Source: SIG440 sp045587485 (lineage in GTDB: Bacteria > Bacillota > Clostridia > Monoglobales > Monoglobaceae). From it: a stretch of 43,532 nucleotides of DNA. The position numbers were made by a program, and so were the translations under genes. The notes beneath the pieces are model-generated. The model was not told the DNA's origin. It was given only the letters and a program-made list of their open reading frames with translations, and searched no databases. Position 1 is the first letter of the stretch; each line of letters begins with the position of its first letter. The DNA lies in contig JAZNCI010000022.1 in assembly GCA_045587485.1 (NCBI GenBank), forward strand, positions 1-43,532. The letters run 5' to 3'. Shown piece after piece: positions 23,947-31,005 of this stretch.

Positions 23947-24789
23947 TTAACTTGCTTGTGAATGAGTTCGGTATTGTACCGGACTCATTCCGTTTAGTTT
24001 CATAGAAATTCTTTCGTTGTTGTAGTAATCAATATATCTTTTCAATTCATCAATGAAAGTGTTAACGCTTTCAAATTTTTCACCATAAAACATTTCAACC
24101 TTTAATCTACCAAAGAAATTTTCCATAGCTCCATTATCCATACAGTTGCCTTTTCTCGACATGCTTTGGGTAATATTATGCTCTGATAACAGTCGTTGAT
24201 ACTCTGTGTGTTGGTATTGCCAACCTTGATCTGAATGAAATAGCGGTCTTGCATCGGCAGGAAGTTTCCTAAACAATCCATCAAGCATATCTCTAATTTG
24301 CCATAAGTTTGGACTTAATGAAATTGAGTATGAAACAATTTCTCTGTTGTATAAATCCATTACTGGAGATAAATAGACCTTATCATCACATACCTTGAAT
24401 TCTGTTACGTCTGTTGTAAGTTTCTCAAATGGTTTTGAAGCTGTAAAATTTCTTTTAAGCAGATTATCTGCAACCTTACCAACTTCACCCTTGTATGAAT
24501 GATACTTATCATTCTTTCGTTGTTTTCCTTTAATATTAAGCTCATTCATAAGTTTTAATACCGTTTTATGATTAATTGTATATCCTTTTTGTTTAAGCAC
24601 GGATAAAACTCTTCTGTATCCGTATCTTCCTTTGTTTTGATTGAATATGTCAAGTATATCGTCTTTAACTTCTTTGTATTTATCTATGTCTTTTGATTTT
24701 AGATAATAGTAAAAGGTGCTTCTTGCAAGACCTGACAATTCCAATAAATCTTTAAGCGGATACAAATGCCTTAATTCAGCGATAATCAA
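23947..24789 (-). CDS. IS3-family transposase OrfB (DDE integrase domain)
   Basis: A 280-residue rve-type transposase catalytic subunit. An HTH_21-like segment NKGRYGYRRVLSVLKQKGY near residue 52 precedes the catalytic triad: Asp in LTTDVTEFKV, Asp in LFHSDQGWQYQ and Glu in DNGAMENFFGRLKVE. The start TTG overlaps the orfA stop (TTGA), in the -1 frame relative to orfA. Made alone or as an OrfAB fusion through frameshifting, it carries out strand transfer. All catalytic residues are present, so the element may still move. Confidence 0.93.
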   Translation of the reverse strand: MIIAELRHLYPLKDLLELSGLARSTFYYYLKSKDIDKYKEVKDDILDIFNQNKGRYGYRRVLSVLKQKGYTINHKTVLKLMNELNIKGKQRKNDKYHSYKGEVGKVADNLLKRNFTASKPFEKLTTDVTEFKVCDDKVYLSPVMDLYNREIVSYSISLSPNLWQIRDMLDGLFRKLPADARPLFHSDQGWQYQHTEYQRLLSEHNITQSMSRKGNCMDNGAMENFFGRLKVEMFYGEKFESVNTFIDELKRYIDYYNNERISMKLNGMSPVQYRTHSQAS

Positions 24790-25169
24790 CGCTTTTTGCC
24801 GTTCTTTCGCTCTTCCGCAAGAACTAAGGCACTCAGTTTTTTTAAGTAATCTATCTCCATTCTAAGGCGCTGGTTTTCTGCAATTAAATCTTCTTCAACT
24901 TTTTTATCAAGTTTAGGTGGGCGACCTTTTTGTGTTCCGCTTGCTTTACATGCTCTGCCTCGTCGTTCCTTCATCAGACCTTCGGCTCCTTCTTCTAAGA
25001 ATGTGCGCTCCCACCGTTGCAGCATATGTACTGATGATCCTTTTCGGGGATCTCCTAAATCATATTTTCTTGCTGTTTCGCAATATCCTAAATGGTGTTC
25101 ACGCATATCCATTATAACAGATATTTTGAATTCTGGCGAGTAGTTTTTGTTTTTTCTTCCTGTTTTACC
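24786..25169 (-). CDS. IS3-family transposase OrfA (HTH protein)
   Basis: A 127-residue DNA-binding subunit with an N-terminal helix-turn-helix (YSPEFKISVIMDMREHHLGY, then CETARKYDLG) and a C-terminal leucine-zipper-like coil (EEDLIAENQRLRMEIDYLKKLSAL). The start ATG at 25169 has GGAGGTG nine bases upstream; that ribosome site lies next to the terminal inverted repeat. The run AAAAAG just before the stop could support -1 slippage into orfB, as known for IS3 elements. The frameshift is inferred. Confidence 0.9.
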   Translation of the reverse strand, partial: GKTGRKNKNYSPEFKISVIMDMREHHLGYCETARKYDLGDPRKGSSVHMLQRWERTFLEEGAEGLMKERRGRACKASGTQKGRPPKLDKKVEEDLIAENQRLRMEIDYLKKLSALVLAEERKNGKKR

Positions 25170-25245
25170 CATAAAAATATGCACCTCCAAAAGTGTCTAA
25201 CTTTTGGGGTGCATATCAAATCAATCTTTTCTGCCTTTGAGAATT

Positions 25246-26049
25246 TTAAATTTCAAAAAGTATTTTTGCATTTTCGCTGAGGATTTTGCGGTTTGCATCC
25301 TCGCCCAATTTCATTGCAAACAATTTCTTCAGCACGTTTTTTGCCGACCACATTGGATAATCAGAGCCAAACAGGACACTGTCTGTACCGTATCGCATAA
25401 TCAACTCCTTAAAATCACAATCCTTTGAAAATTCAAAGCTGGAAGAACAATCCACATAGAAGTTGGGTAGCCCTGCAAACTTTTCGCAGGCTTCCTCCCA
25501 CACCGACCAGCCACCGAAATGTGCACCAATCAATGTAAGATTAGGATATGCTTTTAAAACTGGCAAAACACGGTTGGGGTTTGAGTTATCATAACGATAG
25601 TCACCTGTGTGCATTAAAATAGGTAAATTCTTCTCTTCACAATACTCATAGATTTTAAGAAGGTTGCCTTTGTCAACTTGAAACCCCTGAATGTCGGGGT
25701 GAAGCTTTACACCTTTAAGACCAAGTTCCATTAAGTGCTCAATATCACCACAAATATCTCGACTTTCGGGATGCAATGTTCCAAGACCCGTAAGAAATCC
25801 TTCGCTTGCACCTACCTCTGCGGCAATAAATTCATTTATGCTTTTTACCTGATGGGGTGTTGTTGCAACAGACTGAACAATTGCATGGTCAATGCCAAAC
25901 TTTCTGTAAGCCTTCACCAGATGCTCCACCGTACCCTTGCCAAAAGCCGTTGAACCGTAAAATTTGTCGGTTGCAGCAACCGCCTTTTCTGCAATCTTTT
26001 CGGGATAAATGTGACAATGTGCATCAATTACATAATACCCTTTTATCAT
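25246..26049 (-). CDS. Amidohydrolase family metal-dependent hydrolase
   Basis: A 267-residue TIM-barrel protein of the Amidohydro_2 type. Metal-ligand motifs are visible: DAHCHIYP at residue 9, VKLHPDIQGF near 114, LMHTGDYR near 145, GAHFGG near 175, and the catalytic-type Asp in LFGSDYPMW near 236. Relatives are decarboxylases or hydrolases of small acids; the substrate here is unknown. It is the last gene of the T-box/vor/ilvE operon, coupled to a 37-codon ORF by an ATGA overlap, with the IS element inserted 32 bases after its stop. Confidence 0.85.
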   Translation of the reverse strand: MIKGYYVIDAHCHIYPEKIAEKAVAATDKFYGSTAFGKGTVEHLVKAYRKFGIDHAIVQSVATTPHQVKSINEFIAAEVGASEGFLTGLGTLHPESRDICGDIEHLMELGLKGVKLHPDIQGFQVDKGNLLKIYEYCEEKNLPILMHTGDYRYDNSNPNRVLPVLKAYPNLTLIGAHFGGWSVWEEACEKFAGLPNFYVDCSSSFEFSKDCDFKELIMRYGTDSVLFGSDYPMWSAKNVLKKLFAMKLGEDANRKILSENAKILFEI

Positions 26050-26159
26050 TTTTCTGTCACCACACTATCTGACTTTTGAAGAGCAAATTTCACAACTGCA
26101 TACTCATGCATCTTGTATTTAAGGATTTTCATCGGAAATGCTGGATTAACATTTTTCAT
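26046..26159 (-). CDS. Small 37-aa ORF upstream of the amidohydrolase
   Basis: ATG at 26159 follows a strong GGAGGAA site. The 37-residue product (starting MKNVNPAFPMKILKYK) ends in TGA that overlaps the amidohydrolase ATG. The ribosome site and coupling suggest it is translated. No family is recognised. It may be a genuine micro-protein, a leader for translational coupling, or the remnant of a longer gene. Confidence 0.5.
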   Translation of the reverse strand: MKNVNPAFPMKILKYKMHEYAVVKFALQKSDSVVTEK

Positions 26160-26198
26160 TTATTGATTCCTCCTCAATACAATGCCAATAGTCTAAGT

Positions 26199-27263
26199 CT
26201 ATTTCAAAGGACATGTCCATCCAAACTTATCTTCAATTTTACCCCACTGGATTCCTGTTAACGTGTCATAAAGATGCTGGGTAACTTCACCGATTTTGCC
26301 TTCGTTTACTGTGAAGATTTTGCCCTTGTAACTGAGCTCACCGATGGGCGAAACAACCGCTGCAGTACCACAGCCCCAAGCTTCTTCAAGTGTTCCGTCA
26401 GCCATTGCTTTCTCAAGCTCATCAATGCTGAGAAGACGTTCTGATACATTGTAGCCTTCGCTCTTAAGCACTTCGATACAAGACTTGCGTGTGATACCGG
26501 GAAGAATTGAACCTGTAAGCGCAGGTGTAACAATTTCACCATTGATTTTGAACATAACGTTCATAGCACCAACTTCTTCAATATACTTTCTTTCAACACC
26601 GTCAAGCCACAAAACCTGTGAATAACCCTTCTGTTCTGCTCTTTCGCCTGCACGATTACTTGCAGCATAGTTTCCGCCGCATTTTGCATAACCTGTACCG
26701 CCGCGAACCGCACGTACATCCTGGTCTTCAATCATAATCTTAACAGGGTTTATGCCTTCCTTGTAGTAGCTGCCAACAGGTGATGCAATAATCATAAATC
26801 TTGCATTGTGGACTGCGTGAACACCCAATGTTTCATCATTGCCGAACATAAAAGGGCGAAGATAAAGTGATGTTCCGGGAGCAGATGGTGTCCAGTCCTC
26901 CTCGCACTTAACAAATGTATTTAAAATCTCCATTGCCATATTCTCATCAATCTGGGGCAGACAAAGTCTTTCTGCAGAGTTGTTCATTCTGCGGATGTTT
27001 TCAATAGGTCTGAACATCTGTACCTTTCCGTCAGCACGACGATAAGCCTTAAGACCTTCAAAAATTTCAGAACCATAGTGAAGAACTGTTGATGCAGGGT
27101 GAATTTCAAAAGCACCAAATGGTACTATTCTTGCATCATACCAACCCTTTTCTCTTGAATAGTCCATAATGAACATATGGTCTGTAAAAATCTTACCAAA
27201 TCCAAGGGTCGAAGCTTCAGGCTTTTCCTTTGGACAAGTTGTTTTTGTAATTTTGATATCCAT
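26199..27263 (-). CDS. ilvE: Branched-chain amino acid aminotransferase
   Basis: A 354-residue class IV PLP aminotransferase of the long BCAT form. It interconverts Leu, Ile and Val with their 2-oxoacids using glutamate/2-oxoglutarate. Seen: FEIHPASTVLHYGSEIFEGLKAYR near residue 50, LYLRPF, the PLP-binding Lys in GTGYAKCGGNYAAS near 198, IEEVGAMNVMF and TPALTGSILPGITRKS. It lies 27 bases after the oxidoreductase gamma subunit in the same operon, which supplies or consumes the same 2-oxoacids. Confidence 0.95.
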   Translation of the reverse strand: MDIKITKTTCPKEKPEASTLGFGKIFTDHMFIMDYSREKGWYDARIVPFGAFEIHPASTVLHYGSEIFEGLKAYRRADGKVQMFRPIENIRRMNNSAERLCLPQIDENMAMEILNTFVKCEEDWTPSAPGTSLYLRPFMFGNDETLGVHAVHNARFMIIASPVGSYYKEGINPVKIMIEDQDVRAVRGGTGYAKCGGNYAASNRAGERAEQKGYSQVLWLDGVERKYIEEVGAMNVMFKINGEIVTPALTGSILPGITRKSCIEVLKSEGYNVSERLLSIDELEKAMADGTLEEAWGCGTAAVVSPIGELSYKGKIFTVNEGKIGEVTQHLYDTLTGIQWGKIEDKFGWTCPLK

Positions 27264-27290
27264 TTTATAAATCTCCTTGAACCAAATTTT

Positions 27291-27824
27291 TTAACAATCT
27301 GCACCAATCTGCATTGCCTTTTTGTTTACTTCAAGCATATCGGCACGTTTTGCTGAAATTACCTTTTTAAGTGCCGCCTCAACGCCTTCCTCTGTGAAGC
27401 TGTCTGTAGCTTTCAACAGTTTGCCTGCAATAATCATATTAGCAAGGGTGGGCATATCGTTATCTGATGCCAGTTTTGTAGCAGGAACATAATATACAGC
27501 AACATCGTTACGCTTAATCTTTCTTTCGATAAGTGTTGAATCAACGATTATAATTCCGCCGGGAGCAACTGTATCTTCGTATTTGTCAAGTGACGGAAGA
27601 TTCATTGCAACAAGTACATCTGGCTTTGAAACGATGGGTGAGCCAACGGGGTCATCACTGAGAATAACGCTGCAGCTTGCAGTACCACCACGCATTTCGG
27701 GGCCGTAAGAGGGAAGCCAACTTACCTCCTTGCCTTCAACAAGACCCTTGTATGCCAAGAACTTTCCTGTAAAAAGAATACCCTGACCGCCAAATCCGGC
27801 AATCAACATTTGTGTTGTACTCAT
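27291..27824 (-). CDS. vorC: 2-oxoacid:ferredoxin oxidoreductase, gamma subunit
   Basis: A 177-residue gamma-domain subunit. It opens with MLIAGFGGQGILFTGKFLAY, the hallmark of the family, and contains WLPSYGPEMRGGTASCSVILSD. Together with the alpha, beta and ferredoxin subunits it forms the enzyme that oxidatively decarboxylates 2-oxoacids to acyl-CoA, or runs in reverse. Start and stop overlap with the beta subunit (TAATG). The branched-chain specificity is inferred from ilvE next door. Confidence 0.9.
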   Translation of the reverse strand: MSTTQMLIAGFGGQGILFTGKFLAYKGLVEGKEVSWLPSYGPEMRGGTASCSVILSDDPVGSPIVSKPDVLVAMNLPSLDKYEDTVAPGGIIIVDSTLIERKIKRNDVAVYYVPATKLASDNDMPTLANMIIAGKLLKATDSFTEEGVEAALKKVISAKRADMLEVNKKAMQIGADC

Positions 27825-28585
27825 TATTTCTCCTCCTTTTCAGCATCGGCTGACCTGTCTTTGTAAACACCCAAAGGATAGTATGGAAGCATATTATCAT
27901 CAATCCATTTAAGTGCCGCCTGAGGAGTCATACCCCAGTTTGTAGGACAACTTGAAACAACCTCAACAAGAGAGAAGCCCTTGCCGTCAATCTGGTTCTG
28001 GAAAGCCTTTTTAATAGCCTTCTTTGCGTTTTTTACATTCTTAACGTTATTTACAGTAACTCTCTCTATATACTCAGGTCCTTCAAGGGTTGCAAGCATT
28101 TCTGACACCTTGATGGGATAACCGCAATGGTTAACATCACGGCCGTAAGGTGATGTCTGTGTAACCTGACCGGGCAGTGACGTAGGTGCCATCTGTCCGC
28201 CTGTCATACCGTAAATTGCATTGTTAATGAAGATAACAGTAATATTCTCGTTTCTTGCAGCACTGTGAACAGTTTCTGCCATACCGATTGATGCCAGGTC
28301 GCCGTCGCCCTGATATGTAAATACAATGTGGTTTTCGGGGTCAGCACGCTTAACACCTGTTGCAACAGCCGGAGCACGTCCGTGTGCCGCCTCAATCATA
28401 TCACAGTTAAAATAATTATATGTCATAACCGAACAACCAACCGGAGCAATACCGATTGTCTTGCCTTCGATACCCAATTCGTCAATAACCTCTGCCACAA
28501 GACGGTGTACAATACCGTGTGTACAGCCTGGACAATAATGCATCTGGACATCTGCCAGAGCCTTTGGTTTTTCAAAAACTACCAT
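27824..28585 (-). CDS. vorA: 2-oxoacid:ferredoxin oxidoreductase, TPP-binding beta subunit
   Basis: A 253-residue subunit that binds thiamine pyrophosphate. MHYCPGCTHGIVHRL at the start supplies conserved cysteines, and the TPP/Mg motif runs from GDGDLASIG to FINNAIYGMTGGQMAPTS. It overlaps the alpha subunit at its start. Together with the alpha subunit it forms the catalytic site. Subunit architecture fits the four-gene Vor/Kor type rather than a fused pyruvate oxidoreductase. Confidence 0.92.
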   Translation of the reverse strand: MVVFEKPKALADVQMHYCPGCTHGIVHRLVAEVIDELGIEGKTIGIAPVGCSVMTYNYFNCDMIEAAHGRAPAVATGVKRADPENHIVFTYQGDGDLASIGMAETVHSAARNENITVIFINNAIYGMTGGQMAPTSLPGQVTQTSPYGRDVNHCGYPIKVSEMLATLEGPEYIERVTVNNVKNVKNAKKAIKKAFQNQIDGKGFSLVEVVSSCPTNWGMTPQAALKWIDDNMLPYYPLGVYKDRSADAEKEEK

Positions 28586-29649
28586 TATTTTGCACCTCCG
28601 TTTGCTGCTTTTTTAATTGCGTCAAGCACCTGCTCAGGTGAGGGTATCATACCGCCCACGCGGTTGCAGAGCGTAACGGGAACCTTGCATTCTGATGCAA
28701 GGGTAACATCTTCAATCATCTGACCCATTGAAAGCTCAACAGAAATAATTTCCTTAACCTTATCTGCTGCTTTTGCATATGGAGCCTTGGGGAAGGGCCA
28801 AAGTGTAATCGGTCTGATAAGGCCAACCTTTATGCCTTCTTCTCTTGCCGCATTAATTGCATTCTTTGCAACACGAGCCGCAATGCCAAAAGCGGTAACG
28901 CAGATTTCTGCATCATCCATCAGATATTCTTCGTACATACATTCATTTTCTTCGATGTACTTATATCTTTCAAATCTTTCAAAGTTAGACTTTTCAAGTT
29001 CGTCAGGAACGAGGAACAGAGAGTTCACAATGTTATGAGGTCTTTCCATCTTTGTGCCTGTTGTTGCCCATGGTTTTTCAACTGGTGCTGCGATTTCATA
29101 ATCTAACGATACGGGCTCCATCATCTGACCCATAGTTCCATCTGCAAGAACCATAGCGGTCATTCTGTACTTATCTGCAAGGTCAAAGCCCTTAACTGTC
29201 ATATCCGCCATTTCCTGAACAGAGCTTGGAGCAAGAACTATCATACGAAAGTCACCGTGTGCTCCGCCCTTTGTTGCCTGAAAATAGTCAGACTGCGAAG
29301 GCTGAATGCCACCAAGACCAGGGCCGCCACGCTGAACATTTATAACAAGTGCCGGAAGGTCTGCACCTGCAAGGTACGAAAGACCTTCGCCCTTGAGCGA
29401 AATACCTGGGCTTGAAGATGAGGTCATAACCCTCTTGCCTGTTGAAGCAACTCCGTAAACCATATTGATTGCAGCAATTTCGCTTTCTGCCTGAAGGAAT
29501 GTGCCTCCGATTTTGGGCATTCTTTTTGCCATATAAGCCGCGATTTCTGTCTGTGGTGTGATAGGATAACCAAAATAATGACGGCATCCTGCAATAATGG
29601 CAGCTTCGGCGATAGCCTCGTTGCCCTTCATTAAAACTTTATCTGACAT
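28585..29649 (-). CDS. vorB: 2-oxoacid:ferredoxin oxidoreductase, alpha subunit (VorB-like)
   Basis: A 354-residue alpha subunit with GNEAIAEAAIIAGCRHYFGYPITPQTEI at the N-terminus, the QAESEIAAINMVYGVASTGKRVMTSSSSPG stretch and VQRGGPGLGG, all strongly conserved in VorB/KorA proteins. Reaction: 2-oxoacid + CoA + oxidised ferredoxin giving acyl-CoA + CO2 + reduced ferredoxin, reversible. Valine-type oxoacids (3-methyl-2-oxobutanoate) are most likely given ilvE; 2-oxoglutarate is the main alternative. Confidence 0.92.
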   Translation of the reverse strand: MSDKVLMKGNEAIAEAAIIAGCRHYFGYPITPQTEIAAYMAKRMPKIGGTFLQAESEIAAINMVYGVASTGKRVMTSSSSPGISLKGEGLSYLAGADLPALVINVQRGGPGLGGIQPSQSDYFQATKGGAHGDFRMIVLAPSSVQEMADMTVKGFDLADKYRMTAMVLADGTMGQMMEPVSLDYEIAAPVEKPWATTGTKMERPHNIVNSLFLVPDELEKSNFERFERYKYIEENECMYEEYLMDDAEICVTAFGIAARVAKNAINAAREEGIKVGLIRPITLWPFPKAPYAKAADKVKEIISVELSMGQMIEDVTLASECKVPVTLCNRVGGMIPSPEQVLDAIKKAANGGAK

Positions 29650-29658
29650 TGTATGTAC

Positions 29659-29865
29659 CTACCTTTCTACTGTAATAATGCAATCCGGACACATTGTTGC
29701 ACAAAATGCACAACCTATGCAGGCATCAGGATTTGCCGCCTCTGCCGGATGATGACCTTTTTTGTTGATTTTGTCTTTTGCAAGGACAAGAACATTCTTG
29801 GGGCATGCATCAATGCACAGTCCGCAACCCTTGCAGTTATCTGTTTTGAAAGTAAGTTTTGCCAT
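29659..29865 (-). CDS. 2[4Fe-4S] ferredoxin subunit of the 2-oxoacid oxidoreductase
   Basis: A 68-residue protein with two cluster motifs, CKGCGLCIDACP and CIGCAFCATMCP, about 35 residues apart. It is the delta subunit that passes electrons to free ferredoxin. It is the first of the four oxidoreductase genes, nine bases before vorB. Confidence 0.93.
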   Translation of the reverse strand: MAKLTFKTDNCKGCGLCIDACPKNVLVLAKDKINKKGHHPAEAANPDACIGCAFCATMCPDCIITVER

Positions 29866-29894
29866 ATTATAACATCTCCTTTAACTCTTAGCTT

Positions 29895-30557
29895 TCAAGC
29901 TATTTTATATTGTAATTGTAATGCAAACAAGTTTTGAATTTTCTCATTAAGTGCATCTTTCAAATCTTCCTTGACCGTAGTCATAACAACCGGGATGCCG
30001 GCAAGTTTTGAAATTTGATTTGCATACTCAATAGAATTTAAAACATCATTTGCTGTTGTTTCATTACCTAAATTTGAATTATTTATTATTCCTGTAAACG
30101 GGATTTTGCCCGCCTGTTCAATTTCCCTCATAATTTCCACGGTAGATTCTGCATCAGGGGTCAGTGGTCTGTATTTGTTTATTACAAACAGCATTTCATA
30201 GTTGTTTTCTTCAGTTATTCCATCTGAATAGCGCCCCAAAGCATAAGCCCCACGGTCATCACCACCGATATCTATGACCGCTATCATATCCTTGTTGTCA
30301 ATAACCGAATACATCTCCTGAGGGAGTGCCGGTATATCAACATTTGAATTTGCGTATTCACTGCATATAAGCTTAATTCCGTTTTCTTCAAGTTTCTGCT
30401 GACTGTCTTTGGTGCGAAAATACGGATTTACAATATCAATATCCGCAACAGCTACCTCATTATATTGCTTTTTCAGTTCAAATGCCATATTAACAGCAAT
30501 ATTTGTTTTTCCGCTGCCGTAATGTCCGGCAAGAAGGGTTATCCTTTTAAATTTCAT
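29895..30557 (-). CDS. MinD/ParA-like P-loop ATPase of the vor operon
   Basis: A 220-residue nucleotide-binding protein. The P-loop AGHYGSGKTN lies at residues 10-19; it lacks the leading signature Lys of true MinD/ParA. ADIDIVNPYFRTKD resembles the ParA/NifH switch I region and VIDIGGDDRGA the Walker B/switch II region. I start at ATG 30557 behind AAAGGAAG; the frame extends upstream into the T-box leader, which is not coding. It is the first gene of the T-box operon. A role in Fe-S insertion or enzyme maturation is possible by analogy with Mrp/CooC-type ATPases, but unproven. Confidence 0.8.
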   Translation of the reverse strand: MKFKRITLLAGHYGSGKTNIAVNMAFELKKQYNEVAVADIDIVNPYFRTKDSQQKLEENGIKLICSEYANSNVDIPALPQEMYSVIDNKDMIAVIDIGGDDRGAYALGRYSDGITEENNYEMLFVINKYRPLTPDAESTVEIMREIEQAGKIPFTGIINNSNLGNETTANDVLNSIEYANQISKLAGIPVVMTTVKEDLKDALNEKIQNLFALQLQYKIA

Positions 30558-30579
30558 AACATTTTCTTCCTTTAAAAAA

Positions 30580-30856
30580 TAAAAAAAGCCCATCTCAAAA
30601 AGCTTTGAGACGGGTGCAAAACACTCGCGGTACCACTCAAATTGCGGAAATGCCTCCGCCACTCATCGGGATCCAACAATCCCCATGCTTTAACGCAGCA
30701 ATCACGGAAGATATCTACTCACCAAAACAGCTTTCTGACCTTCAGCTCGGAAGTGAGGGGCACATTGAAACCAGCCTTACCAGTTTGCACCACCCACCGG
30801 CTCTCTTTAAAGCACCCTGCTTCGTACCTTCTTCGTCATAGCTTTTAAAAACAATA
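30580..30856 (-). promoter_or_regulatory. T-box leader of the vor-ilvE operon
   Basis: The minus strand holds a T-box core TGGTACCGCG (30626-30635), an antiterminator/terminator pair with stem GCCCATCTCAAA/TTTGAGACGGG (30588-30614) followed by seven T, and a Stem I with AGAGAG and GGTGG distal elements. TGGT fits a tRNA with an A discriminator. The specifier is not certain: a CTC (Leu) triplet at the expected place is my best candidate, which would suit a branched-chain module. The T-box itself is clear. Confidence 0.9.
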
Positions 30857-30861
30857 GAGTT

Positions 30862-30890
30862 ATTATAGCATTCCTCTTTGAGTTTGTCAA
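30862..30890 (-). promoter_or_regulatory. Sigma-A promoter of the vor-ilvE T-box transcript
   Basis: TTGACA (30885-30890), a 17-base spacer and TATAAT (30862-30867), a perfect consensus. Confidence 0.88.
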
Positions 30891-30948
30891 TAGATTTTTT
30901 CATTTTTTCTTCTATTTATATTAATATTAAATTTAGTACAATTAAGTG

Positions 30949-30977
30949 TTGACACGAGGGGTTGTTTGTGATAAAAT
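30949..30977 (+). promoter_or_regulatory. Sigma-A promoter of the pyr operon
   Basis: TTGACA (30949-30954), a 17-base spacer and TAAAAT (30972-30977). The start codon of pyrC is only 28 bases after the -10 box, leaving no room for a PyrR-type attenuator. Confidence 0.8.
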
Positions 30978-31005
30978 ATATGAAAATGTCAGAAAGGAAA
31001 CCACA

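Larger units (their letters stand above)
23916..25213 (-). mobile_element. IS3-family insertion sequence, complete
   Basis: The element is about 1.3 kb and is bounded by imperfect 20-bp inverted repeats: TGAACCCCAAGGTTTAGACA at 23916-23935, and the complement of TGCACCCCAAAAGTTAGACA at 25194-25213 (16 of 20 identical). The ends begin TG and finish CA, as in the IS3 family. Two overlapping ORFs, orfA and orfB, fill it. The flanking trinucleotides (AAG on the left, TAT on the right) do not match, so no target duplication is visible. That suggests an old insertion or a rearrangement at one end. Confidence 0.9.

Noticed and set aside
30558..30662. N-terminal extension of the MinD-like protein
   Set aside because: The extra 35 codons lie in the T-box and terminator. 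A good ribosome site precedes ATG 30557.
30605..30848. Plus-strand ORFs over the second T-box
   Set aside because: They are antisense to the conserved leader RNA, and their open frames follow from its structure.
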